64,000 bases of DNA from Reyranella soli (GTDB lineage Bacteria; Pseudomonadota; Alphaproteobacteria; Reyranellales; Reyranellaceae): positions 1 through 64,000 of the forward strand of contig NZ_BKAJ01000033.1 of NCBI RefSeq assembly GCF_007992495.1, given 5' to 3'. Below, in pieces: positions 42,601 to 49,061 of this stretch. Positions within the stretch are counted from its first letter, which is position 1, and each line of letters starts with the position of its first letter. The position numbers and the translations under genes were made by a program. The notes under the pieces were generated by a model. That model saw only the letters and a program-made list of their open reading frames with translations. It was not told where the DNA came from and did no database searches.

Positions 42601-44125
42601 CCTGGATTGCGCCGCCGGCCGCGGTGATCTGCCAGTGCGTGGCGTCGACCTGGGTGAAGGTGGCGCCCTGCGCGGCCGTGCCGTAGCCGAAGAACTGTAA
42701 AAAGTCGTTCTCTCCGCCGCGCCCGGAGAAATCGGTGATGGTGTCGCCGTTGGCCTGGCCAGCCTGGAACTGGAACCAGTCGTCCTGCCCGCCGCCGGTC
42801 ATCGTATCGACGCCGGCGCCGCCATTCAGCACGTCGTGCTCGCTGCCCGCCGACAGCGTGTCGTTGCCGTCGCCGCCCAGCAGCACGTTGCTGCCGACGC
42901 TGTCATTCAGGGTATCGCCGCCGCCGCCGCCCGCCAAAAGGTCGTTGCCGTTGCCGCCCGTCAGCGTGTCGCCGGCCGAGCCGCCCATCAGCACGTCGTT
43001 GCCGTCGCCGCCCTGCAGGTTGGAGGCGACGTTGGAGGCGCGGATCGTGTCGTTGCCGCTGCCGCCAATTGCCGTCTCGATCACGGTGTCGAAGGCAACG
43101 GCGATGTTGTTGGTGCGGCCGCCGGCGCTCGAGAAGGTGCCGGGCGTCAGGTCGACCGTGGCATTCTGCGCGAACCCCGAGAGGTCGAGCGTGTTGCCGG
43201 TGCCGTGGTTCCAGATCGTGACGATGGCCGACGGGTTGTTGTTGAAATCGTAGACCTGCTTGAAATAGTCGTCGGTGAAGGTCGAGTTGAAGCCGTAGGT
43301 GTCGCCGCCGTTGAAGGTGGCGTTGCTCGAGGCGCCGTACAGGCGCTGCGCCGCCAGGATGTCGAGCATCTGCGGCGACAGCGGATTGTAGTAGGTGTTG
43401 AGCGGATCGCGGCCGAGGTCGGTCCACTGCACGTAGGTGGCGTAGTCGCCGTAGTAGCGTGTGGAGGGATCGCTGGCGTTGATGTACGACATCAGCGACC
43501 ACTGCAGTGCGTCGTAGGCGCCGAACTGTTGCTGCTCGGGGTTGACGTTGGAGTTGTAGGGGCCGGCATGGCCGAGGCCGACGATGTGGCCGACCTCGTG
43601 GATCAGCGTGCTCCACACGTAGCCGTACGCGGTGCCGGAATCGAGGTTGATCGGGCCGTAGCCCGAGCCCGTGGTGTCGACCGAGATGATGGCACCGCTC
43701 GTCGGCGCCTGCACGACCGTCGCGCTGCCGACCGGCACCTCGGCGGAGGAATGGAAGTTGGCGTAGGCTGAGTTGTCGCTGCCGCGGATCACCGTGATGT
43801 TGGCGTCGGCAGCGCTGGCGGCGAGCTGGAAATCGATGTCGGCGATGCCGTTCCAGAAGGAGAAGGTGCCTTCCCACACGATCTTCTCGGTGTTCGACCA
43901 GCCCGAGGTGTCGGCGAACCAGTAGGAGACCGTGCCGCTCGACTGTCCGGGCGTCGGGTTACCCCACTTGATGGCGTTGCTCAGGTCGCCGTACTGCGTC
44001 GGCACCATCACCGACCCGTCGGCGTTGATCTGCATCGTGTAGTAGCTGGTGGCAGCTACCTTGCCGTCGGCATCGACCCCCGAGATGAATGTGACTTCAC
44101 GGTCCTGCTGGTCGTTGATCGGCAT
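39617..44125 (-). CDS. Giant dual protease: M10 metalloprotease, RTX repeats, S53 sedolisin, DUF4114
   Basis: This is a single 1502-residue frame with no signal peptide. Residues about 60-270 are a serralysin-like M10 domain: HEVGHIVGLGH at 176-186 (H-E-x2-H-x2-G-x2-H zinc site) and the Met-turn SLMSY at 210-214. Residues 350-470 are an RTX region with GGSGNDTI, GGDGNDVL and GGNGNDLL type Ca2+ repeats. About 560-665 is a Pro-kumamolisin-like pro-domain (SRTVWVQVTQDSF). About 740-1180 is an S53 peptidase: Glu822 and Asp826 in GERSLDVG, oxyanion Asp913 in DMGDRG, Ser1088 in GTSAS, and a C-terminal GYDLASGLGTPN Ca2+ site. The last 35 residues hold FEDTRGGGDHDFNDLVV, a DUF4114 end. Export by a type I system is expected from the RTX repeats. 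Confidence 0.9.
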   Translation of the reverse strand: MPINDQQDREVTFISGVDADGKVAATSYYTMQINADGSVMVPTQYGDLSNAIKWGNPTPGQSSGTVSYWFADTSGWSNTEKIVWEGTFSFWNGIADIDFQLAASAADANITVIRGSDNSAYANFHSSAEVPVGSATVVQAPTSGAIISVDTTGSGYGPINLDSGTAYGYVWSTLIHEVGHIVGLGHAGPYNSNVNPEQQQFGAYDALQWSLMSYINASDPSTRYYGDYATYVQWTDLGRDPLNTYYNPLSPQMLDILAAQRLYGASSNATFNGGDTYGFNSTFTDDYFKQVYDFNNNPSAIVTIWNHGTGNTLDLSGFAQNATVDLTPGTFSSAGGRTNNIAVAFDTVIETAIGGSGNDTIRASNVASNLQGGDGNDVLMGGSAGDTLTGGNGNDLLAGGGGGDTLNDSVGSNVLLGGDGNDTLSAGSEHDVLNGGAGVDTMTGGGQDDWFQFQAGQANGDTITDFSGRGGENDFLQFFGYGTAAQGATFTQVDATHWQITAAGGAIQETITVANGAAITADDYAFYPGYTQLENASYMDFSSWRSNAAGPPTGGVQITGPVVLNVALVLDRAQDPTALLSSNWATRQKELATLNENGTLWTKYGADAGNYSQVLTELQGLGIKTLDQLSADNGIANGYVSSAASRTVWVQVTQDSFSTLFGPQAKLMAETAQGGGNWYWTGDLSLPTSLTSLGVSGLWFDTSKFQPELANPGVGLAADLPQGWQSLGNASTQALRAFPQTLGASYYNLPLGGNVPTGTIGLVEPGVGTALLNDNQGNGFQAALDAYRATAGVPTGASAISVAGGGQVYPPTPPGQPNSAGERSLDVGIVATVAPNSPLVLYAGSGSNHGANATNFTAYQSAIWDLTNNPQVVTSSFSFNSQVAPGSPFYKATSELWTDVALRNISLFSDMGDRGSGNSFGNGLTNANTSRDSAFVVMVGGTSLSTVGAAHADATLADVTHKAMAGDPATLWQLAAGGLTQMPGTASTGTAFVETIWNRYYLDGNAFGVPGATHPTGYLFNNTSGGGADPGQPIPQYQTDYGLTPVTNDPYHLPGRGNPDVSANAGGNMFWLVPGADMTGVQGDDGTSASTPFWAGLTAQLNAVFHDQKLPQLGYMNDLLYIASAIAPAVFNDITMGKDASSFVLGGAITSDGVNITPTGYGYEAAAGYDLASGLGTPNALLLARELTHIAHHQMSFADIPSLIEGGSGGTGWTSGTDQTFLIQATTVAPMSASLMLGDHTINFDDTVAATYAWTSRFAEQVMQDNFDPNLVRLFDKQAMGWVGSWDVAEGASVSAIIGQGTGLANQANLTSTFGIADFATQMFKTTDKGVTTTLTGGDIHLARAVAVAETVGAADGQDAIVRVRQNGQDQLAVTFYKVDDYSGKIGNLNPGDAGYAEAAANHAYALQSGGSQLLGPGYGFFEQTSITVNAGDKIAMMLTNRSSGDVWYAFTQANSDGKGHIVNYGHNTWGFEDTRGGGDHDFNDLVVQLDFTSHYGNSWLM

Positions 44126-44253
44126 ACTCGGTTACTCGACTGCAATTACACGGAGCCGCGATCCTATGGCGATGTCGCGGTGAAATGAACCGATTCAAGT
44201 CGCATGGACTATGCTCTAAGAGGGTGGGCACAATTGAAGTGGGAGAGTGGGAC

Positions 44254-45234
44254 GTGAAACGACCAGTCATCACGCGGCGCCATGCGCTCGCGGCAACAAC
44301 GCTGCTCCTGCCGGTGGCGGCGCGCGCCGCCGAGTGGCCCGAGCGTCCGATCCGCATGATCATCCCGTTCGCTCCCGGCGCCGGCGCCGACATCGTCGGG
44401 CGCACCTTCGCTGAGGAACTCGCCAAGGCGCTCGGCCAGCCGGTGGTGGTCGACAACAAGGGCGGCGCCGGCGGCCTTCTGGGCGCCGTCGAAGGCGCGC
44501 GTGCCGCGCCCGACGGCTACACGCTGTTGCTCACCTCGCAGGGGATCACGGTGTGGAACCTCGGTCTCTACAAGTCGCCGGGCTACGATCCGCTGAAGGA
44601 TCTCGTGCCGATCACCGTCACCGGCGAGTTGCCCAACGTGCTGGCCGTCGCGGCCAACAATCCGGCCAACAGCGTCGCCGACCTGGTCGCGCAGGCAAAA
44701 GCCAAGCCGGGCGAGCTCACCTACGGCTCGAGCGGTGTCGGTTCGAGCCTGCACCTCTCGGGCGTGATCCTCGAGCTGCGCACCGATGCGCGCCTGCAGC
44801 ACGTGCCCTATCGCGGTGCGCCGGCCGCCGTGCTCGCCGTGGTCAACGGCGAGGTGACGATGGGCTTCTTCAACACCCCGACCGTGTTGCCTCAGATCAA
44901 GGCCGGCAAGGTGAAGGCGCTGGCGGTCACCAGCGGACATCGCTCGCCGCTGCTGCCCGACGTGCCGACCATGAAGGAGGCGGGCGTGCCCGACTTCGTT
45001 GTCGCGGTGTGGCTGGGCTTCGCCGTGCCGGCCGGCACGCCGGCCAACGTCGTCCAGCGCTTCAACACCGAGATCAACCGCATCAGCCAGGACCCGAAGG
45101 TGAGGGAGAAGCTCCTGGTCCAGGGCTTCGAGATGCTGCCGCCGATCTCGGCGGCGGCGGCGCGCAAGACGATCGAGGACGACCAGGCCTTCTGGCTGCC
45201 CATCATCAAGCAGTCCGGCGCGACAGCGGAGTAG
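44254..45234 (+). CDS. Bug/TctC-family tripartite tricarboxylate transporter binding protein
   Basis: This is a 326-residue extracytoplasmic solute receptor. The start GTG 44254, with GGGAGAG upstream, gives a Tat-like signal (TRRHALAATTLLLPVAARA). Family landmarks are WPERPIRMIIPFAPGAGADI, VDNKGGAGGLLG, LTYGSSGVGSSLHLSG and the VPYRGAPAAVLAVVNGEV region (in two parts). TctA/TctB membrane genes are not nearby, as is common for these greatly expanded proteins. The substrate is unknown; family members bind carboxylates. It is divergent from the giant protease gene. Confidence 0.92.
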   Translation: MKRPVITRRHALAATTLLLPVAARAAEWPERPIRMIIPFAPGAGADIVGRTFAEELAKALGQPVVVDNKGGAGGLLGAVEGARAAPDGYTLLLTSQGITVWNLGLYKSPGYDPLKDLVPITVTGELPNVLAVAANNPANSVADLVAQAKAKPGELTYGSSGVGSSLHLSGVILELRTDARLQHVPYRGAPAAVLAVVNGEVTMGFFNTPTVLPQIKAGKVKALAVTSGHRSPLLPDVPTMKEAGVPDFVVAVWLGFAVPAGTPANVVQRFNTEINRISQDPKVREKLLVQGFEMLPPISAAAARKTIEDDQAFWLPIIKQSGATAE

Positions 45235-45240
45235 TCTTCG

Positions 45241-45309
45241 TCTTCCGGACCGCGAGCCTCCGGCTCGCTCATGAATCTTGAGCGAGCCGGAGGCTCGCGG
45301 TCCGGAAGA
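45241..45309. repeat. 31-bp-arm palindrome, GGACCGCGAGCCTCCGGCTCGCTCA type
   Basis: The arms 45241-45271 and 45279-45309 are perfect complements around a 7-base loop. It belongs to the same design as 51093-51153, 55049-55107 and the outer arms of 55952-56096. It lies between convergent genes. Confidence 0.85.
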
Positions 45310-45324
45310 CCATGATACGATGAG

Positions 45325-46326
45325 TCATGATGCACGGAGCTTCGGCATCACCTTCTCGGCGAACCGCCGCAGGTTGGGGCGTGAGCCCTGGCCGGATAGC
45401 AGGACGTAGGCGACGCCCATCTCCTCGAGCGCGGCGAGCTTTTCCGTGATCTGCGCGGCCGGCCCGATCATCGCCAGCGCATCGCGTTCCAGCGTCTCGG
45501 TGTAGCCCAGGATGTGCGAGCCCGGCCGGCTTTCCGATCCGCGCGACAGCGACAGCAGGCGCTCGTGCACGCGCTCCTGCCGCCGTCTCGCCTCGTCCTC
45601 CTCCGCGGCATCCTCAGCCACGAAGACGTTGCGGGCGACGGCGACCCGCCTTGGATCGAAGGCGTGGCCCGCCGCCTCGAGCTCGCGCCGGTAGAGGGCG
45701 ATGCGCTCCTTGATCTGCAGCGGCGAGGCGAACTGGTCGAGCAGCAGGTTGAATCCGCGCCGCGCGCAGGTTGTGATCGAGGCGACGCTGCCGGCAGCCA
45801 GCCACAGCGGCGGATGCGGCCGCTGGTAGGGTGGCGGCTCGACCACGACCTCGTCGAAGCGGAAGAAGCGGCCGTTGTGGGAGAACGGATCGTTGGCGGC
45901 GAGCGCGCGCACCATCACGTCGAGCACCTCCTCGAAGCGCGGCTCGGCTTCGCCGGGCGGCAGGGAGAAGCCCGCGAACTCGTTGTGGCGGTAGCCCTTG
46001 CCGATGCCGAGATCGAGGCGCCCGCGCGACAGCAGATCGAGGGTCGCGACCTGCTCGGCCAGCAGCACCGGATTGTGCCAGGGCAGCACGAGGATCGCCG
46101 TGCCGAGACGAAGCCGCGTCGTGCGCGCGGCGAGATAGGTCAGGAGCGTGAGCGGGGCGGAGAGCTGGCCGATCTTCGTGAAGTGATGCTCGGTGACGAA
46201 GCTCGAATGGAATCCCAACGCCTCGGCCTCGACGTTGGTCTCGATGAAGTCGAAGAAACCCGCTGCGGAAGCCGCGGCATCAGGCAGGCGCGGCGCCGCG
46301 GCGCCGCCGAACAATCCAAATTGCAT
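45325..46326 (-). CDS. LLM-class flavin-dependent oxidoreductase under TPP riboswitch control
   Basis: This is a 333-residue luciferase-like flavoprotein (MQFGLFGGAAAPRLPDAA; FHSSFVTEHHFTKIGQL; TRLRLGTAILVLPWHNPVLL; RLDLGIGKGYRHNEFAGF). GAGGA precedes ATG 46326. The TPP riboswitch at 46444-46521 and a 25-codon upstream ORF are the only features in the 195 bases upstream on its own strand, so the enzyme should be repressed by thiamine diphosphate. A role in thiamine or pyrimidine salvage is the obvious hypothesis. RutA in the same superfamily opens a pyrimidine ring, but no similarity beyond the superfamily is claimed. Confidence 0.88.
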   Translation of the reverse strand: MQFGLFGGAAAPRLPDAAASAAGFFDFIETNVEAEALGFHSSFVTEHHFTKIGQLSAPLTLLTYLAARTTRLRLGTAILVLPWHNPVLLAEQVATLDLLSRGRLDLGIGKGYRHNEFAGFSLPPGEAEPRFEEVLDVMVRALAANDPFSHNGRFFRFDEVVVEPPPYQRPHPPLWLAAGSVASITTCARRGFNLLLDQFASPLQIKERIALYRRELEAAGHAFDPRRVAVARNVFVAEDAAEEDEARRRQERVHERLLSLSRGSESRPGSHILGYTETLERDALAMIGPAAQITEKLAALEEMGVAYVLLSGQGSRPNLRRFAEKVMPKLRAS

Positions 46327-46363
46327 GAGAAGGTCCTCGCGTGAGTGTGCGAAGCGGGTGCTG

Positions 46364-46441
46364 TCAGCCGACCCGGCAAACTCGATGGCGAGAGCCTGTT
46401 GCGTTCACGGTAATGATCTTGATGTGGACGATCCTGGACAT
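46364..46441 (-). CDS. 25-codon upstream ORF in the TPP riboswitch leader
   Basis: ATG 46441 is preceded at 6 bases by AGGGAG (46448-46453), which is part of the conserved 3' end of the riboswitch. The peptide (MSRIVHIKIITVNATGSRHR...) stops at TGA 46364, 37 bases before the oxidoreductase start. Ligand binding would hide this ribosome site. It may be a leader peptide coupling translation, or the surviving start of a lost gene. Confidence 0.45.
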   Translation of the reverse strand: MSRIVHIKIITVNATGSRHRVCRVG

Positions 46442-46443
46442 CG

Positions 46444-46521
46444 AACACTCCCTTCGCTGGCATGACCCAGGCAGGTTCAACGGGTGTGATCTCAGCCCGC
46501 GTGTGCGGGCACCCCGGCAGA
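46444..46521 (-). promoter_or_regulatory. TPP riboswitch (thi box)
   Basis: Read on the minus strand, the element has GGGGTGCCCGC, then GGGCTGAGA, then ACCCGTTGAACCTG, then GCCAGCGAAGGGAG. These are the hallmark thi-box segments in order and spacing. The GCCCGCACACGCGGGC part is the variable P3 hairpin. It lies upstream of the LLM oxidoreductase gene on the same strand. Confidence 0.93.
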
Positions 46522-46579
46522 TGTCGCCACGATGTGGGACACACCGCGCGCTGTCAAGGAATGCGCCCCGGTGATGAGA

Positions 46580-46957
46580 TTAGTTCATGCTCCTGATCCC
46601 GGTCCGCGCCTGGGCGACCGCGCGCTTCAGGTTCGCGGGCATGACGGGCTTCCGCAGGATCGGACGATCGCGCAGCTCGATTGGCAGGTCCGCCGTGCTG
46701 TAGCCCGTGCTGAACACGAACGGTATCCCGCGCTCGGCCAGGCGGAAGGCGAGGGGATAGACGACCTCGCCCGCGAGGTTGATGTCGAGCACGGCGAGAT
46801 CGAGGTCGAGGCGCGCGGCGAGGTCGAGCGCCTTCACCAGGCGCGGCACGCTCGCCACGACCGTGCAGCCCATCTCCTCCAGCATGTTCTCGATGTCCAG
46901 CGCCACGAGCGATTCGTCTTCGACGACGAGGACCTTCAGGGGGCGGGCGTCTGACAT
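46580..46957 (-). CDS. Single-domain response regulator
   Basis: This is a 125-residue receiver-only protein. The acidic pair is in VVEDESLVALD, the phosphoacceptor Asp in LAVLDINLAG, the Thr/Ser position in VFSTGY and the lysine in LRKPV. There is no output domain. AGGGAA precedes ATG 46957; the frame is open further upstream. Proteins of this type in alphaproteobacteria often pair with HWE/HisKA_2 kinases, but no kinase is nearby. Confidence 0.87.
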   Translation of the reverse strand: MSDARPLKVLVVEDESLVALDIENMLEEMGCTVVASVPRLVKALDLAARLDLDLAVLDINLAGEVVYPLAFRLAERGIPFVFSTGYSTADLPIELRDRPILRKPVMPANLKRAVAQARTGIRSMN

Positions 46958-47035
46958 GGCATTCCCTAACGCACTAGGGGCGCCTGAGGTTCCGTCGTCA
47001 GAACCGCACTTCATGGCTACCGCCGCAACGTGACG

Positions 47036-47163
47036 ACCTCACCCTGAGGAGCGCCCCCTTGAGTACCTCGGTAAACTCCGTGCGCGTCTCGATGGTGGGC
47101 AACACCAAGACTGTGGCCCACCCTTCGAGGCGCATCGCTTCGCGATGCTCCTCAGGGTGAGGT
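47036..47163. repeat. CCTCACCCTGAGGAGC inverted-repeat element
   Basis: ACCTCACCCTGAGGAGC (47036-47052) and GCTCCTCAGGGTGAGGT (47147-47163) are perfect 17-bp arms. The interior holds a second CCACCCTTCGAGGCGC ... GCTTCGCGATGC hairpin. It fills most of the gap between the response regulator and the SDR gene. Confidence 0.75.
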
Positions 47164-47212
47164 GGTGTTGGGTCCGATGCTGCCTGCCATCTCATGCGCA
47201 GGCCGGCTAGCC

Positions 47213-48073
47213 CTAATAGCTCGGCTTGGTCGGGAACGGCGTCAGCTGCAGCTCATGCGTCCAGCACGAGCGGTCCTGGGTGTGCAGGTAGTAGAACGCA
47301 TCGGCGATCTTCACCGGGTTGATCACCAGGTCGGGATTCTGCCGGATGCGCGGCAGGGCATGCGTGCCGGGCGAGTCGATCGTGCCGTCGATCACCACGT
47401 TGGCGACATGCACGCCATGCTCGGAATATTCCTCGGTGAGCACCTGCGCCAGCGTGCGCATCATGACGCGGGGATAATAGAGCGACTGGCCGGTCATGCG
47501 CTTGCGCCCGCGCAGCGAGCTCGCATTGTTGGAAAAGAAGAACGAGCCCGTGCCGCGCTGGCGCATCGCCGGCAGGATCTCCTTGGCGACCAGGAACGGA
47601 CCACGGCTGGCGATATGCTGGGCGGTGTCGAACATTTCCACCGGGATGTGCTCCAAAAGCTCCTTCTCCGGCGGCAGGTCGCGACCTTCGAGATAGCCCG
47701 CATTGTAGACCACGATCTCGGGCTCGCCGGCCTCGCTGCGGATCGTGGCGAAGGCGGCGGCGATCGACTCCTGTTTGGAGACGTCGAGCTCGACGATCAT
47801 GCAGTCGCCGCCGTGGTCCTTGATGGCTGCCATCAGGCCCGACGCGTTGGGCGCGCTGCGGGTCGTCAGCACGACGAAGAAGCCTTCGTTGGCGAACTTC
47901 TGGGCGATGGCGCCGCCGACACCCCAGCGCACGCCGACCGGCAGGACACTGTCATCCACCGCCTTGCCATGGATCAGCCGCGTGTTGCGGCCATCCGCTT
48001 GCCACTTGGACGTGGCGCCGATCACGACGGCGACCGGCTTGCCCTTGTTCTTTTCTCCAGAAGTCTCGGCCAT
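47213..48073 (-). CDS. Atypical SDR-like protein with split glycine motif
   Basis: This is a 286-residue Rossmann protein. Strand 1 (VAVVIGAT) is separated from its glycine helix (GVGGAIAQKFANEG) by about 29 extra residues (SKWQADGRNTRLIHGKAVDD ...). The usual Y-x3-K pair is YYPRVMM here, so the catalytic lysine is missing at its usual place. VYNAGYLEG replaces NNAG. Other SDR elements are kept (LDVSKQESIAAAF; NVVIDGTIDSPG). It may be a catalytically altered or regulatory SDR. Similar insertions seem to occur in other alphaproteobacteria, but I cannot confirm this. Confidence 0.7.
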   Translation of the reverse strand: MAETSGEKNKGKPVAVVIGATSKWQADGRNTRLIHGKAVDDSVLPVGVRWGVGGAIAQKFANEGFFVVLTTRSAPNASGLMAAIKDHGGDCMIVELDVSKQESIAAAFATIRSEAGEPEIVVYNAGYLEGRDLPPEKELLEHIPVEMFDTAQHIASRGPFLVAKEILPAMRQRGTGSFFFSNNASSLRGRKRMTGQSLYYPRVMMRTLAQVLTEEYSEHGVHVANVVIDGTIDSPGTHALPRIRQNPDLVINPVKIADAFYYLHTQDRSCWTHELQLTPFPTKPSY

Positions 48074-48202
48074 CGTGAAGGGCTCCCCATTTCGATAGTC
48101 GAAGGTATCGGTGGAGTGGCCGCTGTTCCAGGGGGGTACGGCCTCTGGGTCCGGATCCTTTCACGTGACCGGGAATCACCAGCTGCCGCCAGACCCGTTA
48201 CT

Positions 48203-48859
48203 TCACGCTCTGACCTCCGATGCATTGCCCGGAGGAGCGACCCGGATGCTCGCTACCGCCTCGGCGATGCGCTGCGGTGCCGTGGAACGGTCATACATCC
48301 GCTCGAGGTACGCCTGCAGGTTCGGCTTGCCCTCGAGCAAGCCCTGCTCGTTCGCCCAGTCCATCAGGTAGGCCGTGACGCAGTCGGCGGCCGTCATGGC
48401 GTCGCCGACGATGAAGGTGCGGCCTGTCATATGGTTTTCGAGCACGGTCGCCATGCGGGTGAAATCCTCGCGTGCGAGGGCCGCATCCTGTGGCAGGCGC
48501 TTCTCCTGCGGCAGCAGGGCGGTGTGCCGGGTGATCCGCCACAGCGGCGTTTCGAGCTCGGTCATGGTGAACATCACCCAGCGATAGACCTCGGCGCGCG
48601 CCTTGAGATCGCCGGGCAGGAGCCTGCTCTGCGGATACTTCTCCGCCAGGTAGAGCACGATCGCCGCAGATTCCGGAATCACCAGATCGCCGTCGACCAG
48701 CACGGGAAGTTTCCCCGCCGGATTGAGACGCAGGAATTCCGGTCGCTGATTCTCGCCAGCGAGCAGGTTCACGACTTCGAACTCGTACTCGGCGCCAAGC
48801 TCCTTGAGGCCCCATAGCGCGCGCAGGGATCGGGTCGGACCAAAGCCATAGAGTTTCAT
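48203..48859 (-). CDS. Glutathione S-transferase family protein
   Basis: This is a 218-residue GST. The N-terminal thioredoxin-like domain has KLYGFGPTRSLRALWGLKEL and the LPVLVDGDLVIPESAAIVLY glutathione-binding segment with cis-Pro and ES. The C-terminal domain has the GDAMTAADCVTAYLMDW N-capping box. ATG 48859 is chosen because GGAGG sits 6 bases upstream; the ATG at 48865 would abut it. It conjugates or reduces glutathione adducts; its substrate is unknown. Confidence 0.9.
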   Translation of the reverse strand: MKLYGFGPTRSLRALWGLKELGAEYEFEVVNLLAGENQRPEFLRLNPAGKLPVLVDGDLVIPESAAIVLYLAEKYPQSRLLPGDLKARAEVYRWVMFTMTELETPLWRITRHTALLPQEKRLPQDAALAREDFTRMATVLENHMTGRTFIVGDAMTAADCVTAYLMDWANEQGLLEGKPNLQAYLERMYDRSTAPQRIAEAVASIRVAPPGNASEVRA

Positions 48860-49027
48860 CGCCATCCTCCATCTTGCTCTCCCTTAGACGGGTGGCGTTG
48901 GCCAAAGGATTCGGCCTGCGGTGTATTTTTGTTTATGAAGGCGCCCCTCGGCGTTCGCCCCGGTGCTTGCACTGCTAGCACTCACTTGCGCTCCCCTTAC
49001 GGTACGCAAAAATCCCCTCTCCGCTGG

Positions 49028-49061
49028 TTGCTTTCGTAAATAACCTAAGTTATATTCAGTT
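49028..49061 (+). promoter_or_regulatory. Promoter with ATAAC-N4-GTTAT operator, leaderless spacing
   Basis: TTGCTT (49028-49033) and TATATT (49051-49056) are 17 bases apart. The -10 ends 5 bases before ATG 49062, so the transcript should start at or next to the start codon. The palindrome ATAAC-CTAA-GTTAT (49040-49053) overlaps the -10. The same arrangement precedes 56161. Confidence 0.55.
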
